A stretch of DNA of 64,000 nucleotides from Streptomyces sp. Tue 6430 (GCA_021568835.1 JAKGSH010000010.1:1364001-1428000); one strand, 5' to 3'; numbered from the stretch's first letter, positions 9,064 to 17,748 are shown. Numbers and translations are program-made. The notes: a model not told the origin generated them from the sequence alone.

Positions 9064-10505
9064 ATGACCACAACCCTCCCAAGAGCCCTCCCGCGGAAGA
9101 GTCCGGCGGCCTGCAGGCCGGACTGAAGAACCGCCACCTGTCGATGATCGCGATCGGCGGAGTCATCGGCGCCGGCCTGTTCGTCGGCTCCGGCTCCGGC
9201 ATCGCCGCCGCCGGCCCCGGCATCCTCGTCTCCTACGCGCTCGTCGGCGTCCTCGTCGTCTTCGTGATGCGCATGCTCGGCGAGATGGCCGCGGCCAACC
9301 CCACCTCCGGTTCGTTCTCCGCCTACGCGGACCGCGCGCTGGGCCGCTGGGCCGGCTTCACCATCGGCTGGCTGTACTGGTTCTTCTGGGTCGTGGTGCT
9401 CGCCGTCGAGGCGACCGCCGGGGCGAAGATCCTGGCCGGCTGGATCCCCGCGGTGCCCCAGTGGGGCTGGGCCCTGCTCGTCATGATCGTCCTCACCGCC
9501 ACCAACCTGGTCTCGGTCAGCTCCTACGGCGAGTTCGAGTTCTGGTTCGCCGGCATCAAGGTCGTCGCCATCGCCGCGTTCATCGTGGTCGGCGGCCTCG
9601 CGCTCTTCGGGCTGCTGCCCGGCTCCGACCACCCGGCGAGCGGCTTCTCCAACCTCACCGCGCACGGCGGCTTCCTGCCGAACGGGCCCGGCGCGATCCT
9701 CACCGGCGTCCTGATGGTCGTCTTCTCCTTCATGGGCAGCGAGATCGTCACCCTGGCGGCGGGCGAGACCGCCGACCCGCGGGCCGCCGTCACCAAGGCC
9801 ACCAACAGCGTGATCTGGCGGATCGCGGTGTTCTACCTGGGCTCGATCCTGGTCGTGGTGTCACTGCTGCGCTGGGACGACCCGGCGATCCTCGAGGACG
9901 GCTCGTACGTCGCCGCCCTGAGCTCCATCGGCATCCCGCACGCCGCGCAGATCATGAACGCCATCGTGCTGACCTCGGTGCTGTCCTGTCTCAACTCCGG
10001 CCTGTACACCGCCTCCCGCATGGCCTTCTCGCTCGGCCGCCGCAACGACGCCCCGGCCGCCTTCGGGCGGACCACCGGGCGCGGCGTCCCCCGTGCGGCC
10101 ATCCTGGCCTCGGTGGTCTTCGGCTTCGTCGCCGTCGCCTTCAACTACCTCTGGCCCGACACGGTCTTCCAGTTCCTGCTCAACTCCTCCGGCGCGATCG
10201 CCCTGTTCGTCTGGCTGGTGATCTGCTTCTCCCAGCTGCGGATGCGCAAGATCATCGAGCGGGAGTCCCCGGAGAAGCTGGTCGTGAGGATGTGGCTCTA
10301 CCCCTACCTGACCTGGGCGACCATCGCCCTGATCACCTTCGTCCTGGGCTACATGCTGACCGACACGGCCGACGGCGGCGGCCGCGACCAGGTGGTCCTG
10401 TCCACGGCGGTGGCCATCGGCGTGGTGGTCCTCGCGGTGCTCCGGAGGCGGCGGTCGGGCGGGGACGGGGCGCGGGAGGCGGCCGACACGGCTTCCTTGT
10501 CCTGA
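9064..10505 (+). CDS. Amino-acid permease, GabP/AAT type (one frame break near the start)
   Basis: About 480 residues, twelve membrane segments. The signature LKNRHLSMIAIGGVIGAGLF and the following GEMAAANPTSGSFSAYA are hallmarks of the amino-acid transporter (AAT) group that includes GABA and aromatic amino-acid permeases. The long open frame begins at 9144 inside helix 1; the missing N-terminus (ESGGLQAGLKNRHLS) is in the same frame upstream, and joins ATG 9064 (or in-frame ATG 9052) if one base is restored near 9076-9083. It is divergent from the GntR gene with a palindromic site between. Proton-coupled uptake of GABA or another amino acid is the likely role. Confidence 0.8.
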
Positions 10506-10884
10506 GGGTCGCGGGCGGGCCGAGACCCCGAACACCCGTGGTCACAGGACTCGAGCTCGACGGCCGCCCACCGCACCGGACCCTCGCCGAACCGCATCCC
10601 TCGCAACGACCGCACGACCTCGGGCCGGGGCGGCCCGCCCGCTGCGGACACCCGTGGCCGAACTGCCGTATGCCACGGGCCGCGACGGGGACCGACACGC
10701 CTCGAAGCGTTGCGCCGGCGCCGGTCTCGATGAAAGTCACCACGGTCTGAACCCGCTCCTGAGCGGGCGGGGGCCGGGGCCCGCGCACGATGTCCGTGCC
10801 GGCCCCGGCCCCCTTCGTCGAGCGTCACCGTCACGCGGCCCCTACCTCCGCCACACCGCACGTCACCGGAATCCGTACTGGAAA
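10506..10884. other. Gene-free stretch between the permease and the toxin remnant
   Basis: About 380 bases with no convincing gene: the open frame running through 10654-11076 has random Arg/Pro/Gly composition until about 10885. The stretch contains a strong inverted repeat (10769-10813). Nothing else is recognised. Confidence 0.6.
10769..10813. terminator. Strong hairpin, 13-bp perfect stem
   Basis: GGGGGCCGGGGCC at 10769-10781 pairs perfectly with GGCCCCGGCCCCC at 10801-10813, loop 19 bases. A GC-only stem of this length downstream of the permease (stop at 10505, 260 bases upstream) and just outside the cluster fits an intrinsic-type terminator or insulating hairpin. No U-tract follows, as is usual in Streptomyces. 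Confidence 0.6.
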
Positions 10885-11076
10885 CTGAGCGGCCGAGCGG
10901 CACGACGCGCGGCCGTCGCCTCGGCCACCGGCTCCGTCGAGGCCGAAGGGCTCCACGCCTCCGAGGCCTCCGACCGCGACACCGAGGCGTACGTGAAGGG
11001 CGACCTCGACGCGGACACCCTTGTCGCCCGCGCGATCGCCCGTCACCGGCAGACCTCGGAGCGGCGGGCAGGGTGA
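10885..11076 (+). pseudogene. VbhA-like antitoxin, probably 5'-truncated
   Basis: From about 10885 the frame reads as a small helical protein with AVASATGSVEAEGL, then an acidic spacer and a C-terminal DADTLVARAIARHR. This is the pattern of VbhA-type antitoxins that precede Fic toxins (a GS-x-x-x-EGL inhibitor helix and a final ExL..RH helix). No ATG or GTG lies close upstream in this frame, so the 5' end seems lost or uses CTG 10885. Its TGA (11074-11076) overlaps GTG 11073 of the next reading frame, the normal antitoxin-toxin coupling. Confidence 0.5.
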
Positions 11077-11160
11077 ACGATCCGTACGCCATGCCCAACG
11101 GCGTGCTGCGCAACAAGCTCGGCATCACCGATCACCAGTTGCTCGCGGGGGCGTCGTCGC
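11073..11160 (+). pseudogene. N-terminal fragment of a Fic-family AMPylase toxin
   Basis: GTG 11073 starts VNDPYAMPNGVLRNKLGITD, which matches the conserved N-terminal start of Fic proteins of the VbhT type (DPY...VLRNKLGI). The similarity stops after about 25-28 residues at DHQLLA; no HPFxxGN catalytic motif follows and the next gene is the cluster P450 on the other strand. The toxin is therefore a remnant, apparently cut off where the biosynthetic cluster begins. An unrelated short tail (ATTRSWKSVDGLHEM, ending 11212) follows in another frame and may be a second gene end brought in by the rearrangement. Confidence 0.55.
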
Positions 11161-11223
11161 CACCACCCGCAGCTGGAAGTCCGTCGACGGCCTGCACGAG
11201 ATGGCGTCCTGACGGGCGCAGGG

Positions 11224-12468
11224 TCAGCCCAGCAGGTTGATCGGGACGCTGTCGAAGCCCCGGTTGCCGAGGCCCGGGTGGCGCACCGCCGGGGCGGCGG
11301 GCTCCAGTTTCGGGAAGCGGGCCAGCAGCCGGCCGAACACCACCTCGGCCTGCAGGCGGGACAGGTGCGCGCCCAGGCAGTGGTGGATGCCGGCCGCGAA
11401 GGAGAGGTGGCCGTTCTCCTTGCGGGCGACGTCGAAGGCGTCCGGGTCGTCGAAACGCTCCGGGTCGTGGTTGGCGGCGCCGAGCATCATCATCACGCCC
11501 TGGCCGGGCCCCAGTTCGGTGCCGGCGAAGCTGTGCGGTTCCAGCACGGTGAACACGTCGAACTGGGACGGCGAGTCGAAGCGCAGCATCTCCTCGACCG
11601 CCGAGGGCAGCAGTCCGGGGTCCTCGGTGAGGCGCTGCCGCTGCTCGGGGAAGCGGACCAGCGCGTCCAGGCCGTTGCCGATCAGGTTGGCGGTGGGCGT
11701 GTTGCCCGCGCCGAACAGCAGCAGCGCGGTGGCGATCATCTCGGTCTCGTCGAGCGCGTCGGCCGAGGTGCTCGCGAGCCGACTGAGCAGGTCGTCCTGC
11801 GGGCGCTGCCGCTTCTCGGCGATGAGGCCGCCGAGGTAGGAGGCGAGGTGCGCCTGGGCGGCGACGCCGCGGTTGATCTCGGCGGGGCCGGAGGCCGGTT
11901 CCATCAGCAGGCCCAGCTCGTGGATGACCGGGACCAGTTCGGCCCGGTCGGCCTCCGGGATGCCGAGCAGGTCGCCGATGGTGCTGACCGGCAGCGGCAT
12001 CGCCAGTTCGGTCATCAGGTCGGCGCCGGGCCGGGCTGCCAGCCGGTCGAGAAAGCCGTCGACGCGCCGGGTGACGCCGTCGCGCAGCGCCTCGACGTGC
12101 CGGCCGGTGAAGGCGGAACTGACGATCCGCCGCAGCCGGGTGTGGTCCGGCGGGTTGGTGAGGATCATGCTGCGCTGCATCAGCTCCATGACGCCGCGCA
12201 GGTCGTCCTTGGAGACGTCCTTGAGCTGGAGTTTCAGCCACTCGTCGCCCTTGCCGAGCGAGCGGTTGCGCAGCGCCGCGTTGCAGTCGGCGTGCCGGCT
12301 GAGCACCAGGGTGCCGTCGCCGGTGAGCAGCGCGGGCGCTGCGTCGCGGAGCTGGTGGTAGAGGGGGTAGGGGTCCTCCACCGGCTGCATCATGATCGTG
12401 TAGAAGAGCTGTTCGGCTTCGGCGTCGGCGCGGGCGACGACGGGCTCCGCGGGGGGCCTGGCGGGCAT
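11224..12468 (-). CDS. Cytochrome P450
   Basis: Soluble bacterial class-I P450 of 414 residues. Haem-binding loop FAAGIHHCLGAHLSR near 345-360 with the cysteine thiolate ligand, K-helix EEMLR (ExxR) near 285. The I helix reads FGAGNTPTANL: relative to the usual AGxETT, Thr sits at the acid position and Pro at the conserved Thr position, so normal proton delivery is altered. Start chosen at ATG 12468 because AAGGGAGAA lies directly in front; the GTG 12483 alternative would put that site inside the gene. It is the leftmost gene of the cluster, 36 bases after the acyl-CoA ligase-like gene on the same strand. Redox partners are not in the window. Likely oxidises the assembled macrocycle or a carrier-bound intermediate. 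Confidence 0.9.
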   Translation of the reverse strand: MPARPPAEPVVARADAEAEQLFYTIMMQPVEDPYPLYHQLRDAAPALLTGDGTLVLSRHADCNAALRNRSLGKGDEWLKLQLKDVSKDDLRGVMELMQRSMILTNPPDHTRLRRIVSSAFTGRHVEALRDGVTRRVDGFLDRLAARPGADLMTELAMPLPVSTIGDLLGIPEADRAELVPVIHELGLLMEPASGPAEINRGVAAQAHLASYLGGLIAEKRQRPQDDLLSRLASTSADALDETEMIATALLLFGAGNTPTANLIGNGLDALVRFPEQRQRLTEDPGLLPSAVEEMLRFDSPSQFDVFTVLEPHSFAGTELGPGQGVMMMLGAANHDPERFDDPDAFDVARKENGHLSFAAGIHHCLGAHLSRLQAEVVFGRLLARFPKLEPAAPAVRHPGLGNRGFDSVPINLLG

Positions 12469-12504
12469 GAGTTCTCCCTTCACTGTTCGGAGGGTGACGG
12501 ATGG

Positions 12505-13989
12505 TCAGCTACTGGTGAGCTGTGCGCGCAGCTGGTGCTTGAGCACCTTCCCCATCACGCCGCGGGGCAGGGCGTCGACGAGCTGGAAGCGGGTCGGGAT
12601 CTGGTGCGGCTCGAGCCGCTCGGCGAGCTCCGCCCGGACGGCGGGCAGGTCGTCGTCGTCGGTGAGCACCAGGACGGCGGCCAGTTCGACCCGGTCGGTG
12701 CCGGCCACCGGCACGCCCAGCACGGCGGCCTGTTCGACGCCCGGGCACTCGTACAGCGCCGCCTCGGTGTGGATGGTGGAGACCAGCTTGCCGTCGACGG
12801 TGACGGCGTCGGCCGCCCGGTCGAACAGGTGGAGTTCGCCCTCGGCGTCCAGGTAGCCGAGGTCGCGGGTGCGGGTCCAGTCGTCGGTGAGCTGCTCGTC
12901 GCGCTCGGCGCCCTCCAGGAAGAGGCGCTTGGGCGCGCCGCAGCGCAGCCAGATCTCGCCGATCTCACCGGTGGCGACGGGGTTGCCGTCTGCGTCGGCA
13001 ACGAGCAGTTCGGAGCCCTCGCCGGGGCGGCCGACGCAGAACGGCCGGGACACGTCGAAAGTGGCGGCGATCACCGCGGGCACCGCCTCGCGGGCCGCGT
13101 ACACCGAGGTGACCTGGGCGTTGGGCATCATCCGCTTGAGCGCGGAGGCGGTGGCCGGCGGAAGCGGGGCGGAAGCGGTGGCCAGTGTCTCGACGCAGGA
13201 CAGGTCGTGGGTCTCGTGGATCTTCCCGGCGACCATCTGGATGCCGATCCACGGGGTGAACATCACCGAGACGATCTGGTACTGCTCGATGAGTTCGCCC
13301 ATGCGGTCGACGTCGTCGACCGGGCAGAGCACCAGGGTCGCCGGGTTGGTCAGCGCGATGGCCATGGTGGTGGCGCTGGAGGTGGTGCCGAGCGGGATCG
13401 GGGCGAGCAGCGGCTTCGGCTTGCCGAGCTGCTTGAAGCCCTCGGGGCCGCGTCCGAAGGTCAGGTTGCCGTGCGGGGTGGCGATCGCCTTGGCCGTTCC
13501 GGTGGTGCCGGAGGTGTAGAGGATGTCGGCCAGGTCGTCGGGCCTCAGCTCGACCTTGACGGGGGTGGAGTCGCCGCTGTCGACCTCGTCGACGGTGGCG
13601 GCCCAACCCTCGAAGCCCTCGGGCACCACGACGTCATGGCCGCGGACCAGGCCGGTGACCTGGCACTGGGCGATCCGGCGGTTGAACTCGGCGGTGGAGA
13701 TGTCCCTGTGCATGTGCACCGCGGTGGCACCGGCGTTGACGATGCCGAGGTAGGCGATCGCGTAGTCGATCCAGTCGAGGCCGCCGAACAGCAGGGCGAT
13801 CCGCTCGCCGCGGCTGGTGCCCCGGTCGAGCAGGCCACGCGCGACGGCGTTGGCCCTCTTGTACCACTCGCCGTAGCTGAGTGTCCGTTCCCCGTTGATG
13901 TTCACGACGATCTGGTCGGGATGGATCTCGGCGCGCAGCCGGAGCAGGTCGGGAACAACCAGCGCGGGTGTGGCGACGGACATGTGCAT
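12505..13989 (-). CDS. Adenylate-forming enzyme (acyl-CoA ligase / stand-alone A domain) 1
   Basis: ANL-superfamily enzyme, 492-494 residues (ATG 13983 has the better ribosome site; ATG 13989 is two codons upstream). P-loop YTSGTTGTAKAIATP near 160-175, C-terminal lysine motif GVMGKVLK near 480. The A7 motif reads RTRDLGYLD, with Arg in place of the Gly of the canonical TGD. It is a clear paralogue of the enzyme at 18201-19667: both share an HGNLTFGRGPEG segment after the P-loop and a PLLAPxPLGTTSSATT segment. Such enzymes activate an acid as AMP ester and pass it to CoA or a carrier. In the leinamycin pathway a discrete A protein (LnmQ) loads the starter; whether this is its counterpart cannot be decided here. 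Substrate unknown. Confidence 0.8.
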   Translation of the reverse strand: MHMSVATPALVVPDLLRLRAEIHPDQIVVNINGERTLSYGEWYKRANAVARGLLDRGTSRGERIALLFGGLDWIDYAIAYLGIVNAGATAVHMHRDISTAEFNRRIAQCQVTGLVRGHDVVVPEGFEGWAATVDEVDSGDSTPVKVELRPDDLADILYTSGTTGTAKAIATPHGNLTFGRGPEGFKQLGKPKPLLAPIPLGTTSSATTMAIALTNPATLVLCPVDDVDRMGELIEQYQIVSVMFTPWIGIQMVAGKIHETHDLSCVETLATASAPLPPATASALKRMMPNAQVTSVYAAREAVPAVIAATFDVSRPFCVGRPGEGSELLVADADGNPVATGEIGEIWLRCGAPKRLFLEGAERDEQLTDDWTRTRDLGYLDAEGELHLFDRAADAVTVDGKLVSTIHTEAALYECPGVEQAAVLGVPVAGTDRVELAAVLVLTDDDDLPAVRAELAERLEPHQIPTRFQLVDALPRGVMGKVLKHQLRAQLTSS

Positions 13990-14107
13990 ACCCCAAGGCC
14001 CTGGGATTGTCGGCGGGCCGACGCTACCCAGCGGGCCCGGCCGCCCGACGTACAGGATTGAGCAGTTGAGGGAATCGGTGGATCCGGCGGTGCGGTGGTT
14101 CGGGGGA

Positions 14108-14151
14108 GGCCGAAACGGGCCCGCCGCAGTCGCGGCGGGCCCGTTTCGGCC
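14108..14151. terminator. Perfect 20-bp inverted repeat hairpin
   Basis: GGCCGAAACGGGCCCGCCGC (14108-14127) is followed by the loop AGTC and its exact complement (14132-14151). It begins eight bases beyond the stop codon of the VOC-protein gene read leftwards, so it is most likely that gene's transcription terminator; it also insulates the promoter region of the adenylate-forming enzyme (13990-14107). Confidence 0.85.
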
Positions 14152-14158
14152 GGGCGGG

Positions 14159-14524
14159 TCAGCCCTGGCTGATGCAGAACGGGTGGCCGGCCGGGTCCAG
14201 GAAGACGCGCCAGCGCTCGGCGCCGGGCTGGGTCTCCGCCTTGGACGCGCCGAGCTCCAGCACCCACTTCTCGGCGGCGTCCAGGTCCTCGGAGGAGAAG
14301 TCGAGGTGGAACTGCTGCGGGACGCTCTGGCCGGGCCACTGCGGAGCCTGGTAGTCGGCGACCTTCTGGAATCCCATGGCCGGGCCGCCGTTGCCGTCGA
14401 GGCCCGCGAAGTCGTCCGACTTGTACGAGATCTTCAGACCGCTGAGCTCCGAGTAGAACTCGGCCAGCTCGGTGGGGTTGGAACAGTCGAGGGTGACACC
14501 GTAGTACTTGGTCAGCTCGGGCAC
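14159..14524 (-). CDS. VOC-family (glyoxalase/bleomycin-resistance-like) protein
   Basis: Protein of 121 residues, one vicinal-oxygen-chelate module pair. It starts at GTG 14524 with AAGGAG seven bases upstream; longer starts add unlike sequence. Features: YYGVTLDCSNPTELAEFYSELSG at the N-terminus, QFHLDFSSEDLDAAEKWVLE in the middle and WRVFLDPAGHPFCI at the end, which carries the usual His-Pro-FC end strand of glyoxalase-like proteins. Family members bind drugs (bleomycin or thiocoraline-type sequestration) or open rings. In a cluster for a reactive, sulfur-containing product it is a reasonable self-resistance candidate. It has its own strong terminator downstream. Confidence 0.8.
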   Translation of the reverse strand: MPELTKYYGVTLDCSNPTELAEFYSELSGLKISYKSDDFAGLDGNGGPAMGFQKVADYQAPQWPGQSVPQQFHLDFSSEDLDAAEKWVLELGASKAETQPGAERWRVFLDPAGHPFCISQG

Positions 14525-14708
14525 GCCGAAACTCCTTCGAGAGGCGGTACATGGATGCGGAAGCGGCCGAAAGGCAGGGCACGACATCCGTCGGCTCGGG
14601 GTGAGGACCGGCAAGCCGATGGTGACTGTATTTCAGAACTACCGTGGCCGCACACAAAAAGGCAATGTGCGAGGCCACGCATTCTCGAGTCGCAGGCTAC
14701 TCGGTGTG

Positions 14709-14820
14709 GTGACTCAGGACTTGGAGTTCCACACATTCGACTCGGCCGAAGCGTTCGAGACTTGGCTCGCCGAAAACCACGCGTGCTCTCCCGGCATCCG
14801 ACTCGAGCAAGGTGAACAGC
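14709..14820 (+). pseudogene. N-terminal fragment of a YdeI/OmpD-associated-type protein
   Basis: From GTG 14709 the frame reads TQDLEFHTFDSAEAFETWLAE then NHACSPGIRL, matching the conserved N-terminus of YdeI-family proteins (F..AxAFExWLxENHxxSPGIWL). Similarity ends after about 35 residues and the reading degenerates to Arg/Ser-rich sequence before the IS element. It is a relic, which suggests the space between the VOC gene and the IS has been rearranged more than once. Confidence 0.5.
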
Positions 14821-14888
14821 AAGCGGTCCGAGGTCGGACGAACGGGACAAGGGCGAGAAGCTCCACCCGTAGCCGCTCACCGCACTAG

Positions 14889-15828
14889 GGTCTGTTGCGA
14901 AAGTGGATCTTGGTCGTAGATGATCACGTCTTGTGGGACGTGGGGATCTGACGAACGGCCAGTGGGCCCGGCTGGAGCCATTGCTGCCGCGGGGCATCAA
15001 GCCGGGTCGGCCGCAGGTGTGGACGCGGCGGCAGTTGATAGACGGCATACGGTGGCGGACCCGGACCGGTGCTCCTTGGCGGGACGTGCCCGAACGTTAC
15101 GGGCCGTGGGACCGGGTCTATGACCTGTTCCGGCGCTGGCAGCGGGACGGCACCTGGGCAAGGCTCCTCACCCAGCTCCAGGCCGAGGCGGACGCCAAGG
15201 GCCTGATCACCTGGGAGGTCAACGTCGACTCCACCGTCTGCCGGGCCCACCAGCACGCCGCCGGAGCGGCGAAAAGGGGGACCTCCAGAAGGAACCGCCC
15301 GGCGGCGTCTTCGTCGAGCCGGCCGACCACGGCCTGGGACGTTCCCGCGGCGGACTGACCAGCAAGATCCACCTCGCGGTCGAGCAGGGGCAGAAGCCCT
15401 TGTCGGTGGTGATCACGGCCGGGCAGCGGGGCGACTCCCCGCAGTTCGAAGCGGTCCTGGAAGCGATCCGGGTCCCGAGGCTGGGACTTGGCAGGCCGCG
15501 CAAGCGCCCGGACCGGGTGCGGGCCGACAAAGCGTACGACTCCCGCGGTAACCGCTCCTACCTGCGCAGACGCGGGATCAAGGCCACCATCCCGGTTCCG
15601 GCGGACCGGGTCCGCAACCGCCTCAAGCGCGGATCGCGTGGCGGGCGGCCGCCGACGTTTGACAAGGACGACTACAAGCAGCGGCACGCGGTCGAGTGTG
15701 GGATCAACCGCCTCAAACGCCACCGGGCCGTCGCTACGCGGTACGACAAACTCGCCGTCCGCTACGAAGCGACCGTGCTGGTCGCAGCCATCAACGAGTG
15801 GCTGTGACCAGCACTTTCACAACACGCC
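14889..15828 (+). mobile_element. IS5-family insertion sequence (IS427-like), 940 bp
   Basis: Bounded by CTAG on each side (14885-14888 and 15829-15832), the target duplication used by IS5-type elements of this group. Terminal inverted repeats: left GGTCTGTTGCGAAAGTG (from 14889) and right, read inward, GGCGTGTTGTGAAAGTG, 14 of 17 identical. It carries one transposase read as two overlapping frames. The right CTAG contains the TAG stop of the FAD monooxygenase gene, so insertion was at that stop codon. Little decay is evident, which points to recent arrival. Confidence 0.88.
14933..15807 (+). CDS. IS5-type DDE transposase in two overlapping frames
   Basis: N-terminal part (GTG 14933) has the IS5-type DUF4096 start LTNGQWARLEPLLP and GIRWRTRTGAPWRDVPERYG; the DDE core follows with VNVDSTVCRAHQHAAG. 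At about 15270-15285 (AAAAGGGGG) the frame changes by -1 to a second frame ending at 15807 with VRADKAYDSRGNRSYLRRRGI and the final YKQRHAVECGINRLKRHR glutamate region. Elements of this group often make full transposase by ribosomal frameshifting, so the break may be natural; given the many one-base deletions elsewhere in this sequence an error is equally possible. Fused, it is about 290 residues. Confidence 0.85.
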
Positions 15829-17016
15829 CTAGCCCTGCAGCAGGGCCAGCAGTTCGGGGGTGTAGAGCTCGGAGACCGGGCGGACCCCGGCCACCGTGTC
15901 GAAGTACCGCTGGGTGAGGTCCTCGCTGGTGCTGACCGCCCGCAGCAGCGCCAGGCGCTTCTCGCGGGCGTCGGCCTGGGCGACCAGCAGAGTGCCCTGG
16001 TACGGGGGCGTCAGCTGCTGGACCACTTCGGTGCCGTAGGCCTCCAGGGCGGCGGTCAGCCGGGCCTCGTCGTGCAGGCCCTCGGCGACCGCGTCGACCA
16101 GCAGCTCGGCCTGCAGGAAGGCGTCGCCGATGCCGCGCGCGGTGATCGAGTCCTTGTGGTGGGCGGCGTCGCCGACCAGCGCCCAGCCGGGGCCCGACAT
16201 CTCCCGGAAGTAGTTGCGCTGGTCGCCGGTGCCGCGCAGCCGTTCGGTCTGCTCGGCCCGCTCCATCTGCGCGAACAGAGCCGGGGCGTTGACCTTGACG
16301 CCCTCCCGGTAGGCGGCGAAGGCGTCGGTGCGGACCTCCTCGAAGCGGTCCTGCGGGAAGTACGCGGAGATCAGCACCGCGTCGTTGGTGGGGACGGCGG
16401 AGACCCAGCCGCGTTCGCCCTCGTACAGCTCGAAGTCGGTCTTCGGGCCGTCCCAGAAGGTGTAGTAGGCGCAGGTCAGCCGCGGGTGTTCGACGGTGGT
16501 GCGGGCGCCGGCCAGCTCGGCGACGGTGGAGCGCATGCCGTCCGCGCCGACCACCAGCCGGGCGCGTTCGACGGCGGGCCGGCCGCCGGAGGTGGTGCAG
16601 CGCACCCCGGCCACCCGGCCGTCCTCGACCAGCAGGTCGTTGACGCCGCAGTGGTCGCGGAACTCGACGCCGGCGGCCACCGCGCCCTCGACCAGGATCT
16701 CGTCCAGCAGGTGGCGGCGGGGGGCGTACGAGGCGTGCACCGCGCCGTTCGGGGACGCGCAGCCGGCCAGGCGGACGTCGTCGATCTCGTAGACGGTCCG
16801 GTCCAGCGGTGGGCAGCCGGTGGCCTTGACGGCGTCCAGCAGGCCCCAGCGCTCCAGGCGGGACACGCCGGGCTGCTGGATGTACAACGTGGAGAGGGTG
16901 TCGGTGCGGAACGCCGCCCGGTCGAGCAGCAGGACCCGGTAGCCCTGCCGGGCGAAGAGCATGGCCGTCGGCCCGCCCGCGCATCGCGCGCCCACCACGA
17001 TCACGTCCCACTCCAC
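15829..17016 (-). CDS. FAD-dependent monooxygenase
   Basis: Flavoprotein hydroxylase-like protein, 395 residues. N-terminal FAD fold DVIVVGARCAGGPTA (the GxRxAG form common in this subfamily), and the second FAD motif GPGWALVGDAAHHKDS near 285-300. No membrane segment. GTG 17016 is preceded by GGGAGGT at proper spacing. The stop codon TAG is formed by the CTAG that was duplicated when the adjacent IS inserted, so the protein is unchanged by the insertion. It is likely a tailoring oxygenase acting on the cluster product or a precursor (hydroxylation or epoxidation); it may also oxidise sulfur. Substrate unknown. Confidence 0.85.
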   Translation of the reverse strand: MEWDVIVVGARCAGGPTAMLFARQGYRVLLLDRAAFRTDTLSTLYIQQPGVSRLERWGLLDAVKATGCPPLDRTVYEIDDVRLAGCASPNGAVHASYAPRRHLLDEILVEGAVAAGVEFRDHCGVNDLLVEDGRVAGVRCTTSGGRPAVERARLVVGADGMRSTVAELAGARTTVEHPRLTCAYYTFWDGPKTDFELYEGERGWVSAVPTNDAVLISAYFPQDRFEEVRTDAFAAYREGVKVNAPALFAQMERAEQTERLRGTGDQRNYFREMSGPGWALVGDAAHHKDSITARGIGDAFLQAELLVDAVAEGLHDEARLTAALEAYGTEVVQQLTPPYQGTLLVAQADAREKRLALLRAVSTSEDLTQRYFDTVAGVRPVSELYTPELLALLQG

Positions 17017-17142
17017 GACGAGCCACCTCCCGCAGCGGTCCGGGCCGGCGCTGTCTGCGCTGCGCCCACTGCGGGCCCGACCGTACGCGGCCCGGGAGTT
17101 CGGGACCGCCCACTTTTGAGCGTGCCCCGCGGCGACCGGCGG

Positions 17143-17748
17143 CTACGGGCGGATCAGCGGCAGGATCAGGTCGTCGACCACGGAGACCACCAGTTCGTCG
17201 GGGACCGGCGAGGGGTCGCTCAGGAAGCGCTGGACCAGCATGGCCGGGCCGATGCCGATGATCAGCGGGCTGATCGAGCCCTTGCGGACCTCGCCGCGTT
17301 CGGCGGCCCGTTCCAGGATCCGCCGGAACACGTCCTGGCGGGGGGCGACCACCCGGTCGTTGACGATGCCCATGAACGGCCGGTCCCGGTCCATCTCGGC
17401 GAGCAGGCTCTGTACGGCGCGGCCGACCGGGGAGTTGAGCACCGTGGCCTTCTCGCGCATGTGCTCGATCAGGTCCTCGCGGACGTCGGCCCCCTCAGGG
17501 AGTTCGTCGGGTGACGGCAGCCTGTTGTCGAGGGCGTCGACCACCAGCGCGGCCTTGTTGGACCAGCGCCGGTAGATCGCGGCCTTGCCGGTGTGCGCGG
17601 TGGCGGCGACCGAGTCCATGGTCAGGCCCGCGTAGCCGACGTGGGCCAGCTGTTCGATCACGGCGTCGAAGATGGCCTGCTCAAGGGCCTTCCCCCGGCG
17701 CCGAATCGGCGTACCGGCGGCCGTGAGTGACCGGGCGTCAGCTGTCAT
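17143..17748 (-). CDS. TetR-family repressor
   Basis: Protein of 201 residues from ATG 17748, with GGGGG six bases upstream. N-terminal helix-turn-helix about 20-65: ALEQAIFDAVIEQLAHVGYAGLTM followed by the recognition region AAIYRRWSNKAALV. The C-terminal ligand domain is all helical with a PLIIGIGPAMLVQRFL dimer helix. It faces the start of an MFS-exporter relic on the other strand, the classic repressor/efflux-pump arrangement, so its original target was probably that pump. The N-terminal extension seen upstream of ATG 17748 in the same frame is not plausible coding sequence. Confidence 0.88.
   Translation of the reverse strand: MTADARSLTAAGTPIRRRGKALEQAIFDAVIEQLAHVGYAGLTMDSVAATAHTGKAAIYRRWSNKAALVVDALDNRLPSPDELPEGADVREDLIEHMREKATVLNSPVGRAVQSLLAEMDRDRPFMGIVNDRVVAPRQDVFRRILERAAERGEVRKGSISPLIIGIGPAMLVQRFLSDPSPVPDELVVSVVDDLILPLIRP

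Noticed and set aside
10654..10884. Coding sequence upstream of the antitoxin remnant in the same frame
   Set aside because: Composition is random Arg/Pro/Gly with a terminator hairpin inside it; only the part after about 10885 looks like protein.
14933..15807. Transposase as a dead element
   Set aside because: The -1 frame change at AAAAGGGGG may be the normal expression mode of this IS group or the same sequencing error seen elsewhere; ends and target duplication are intact.
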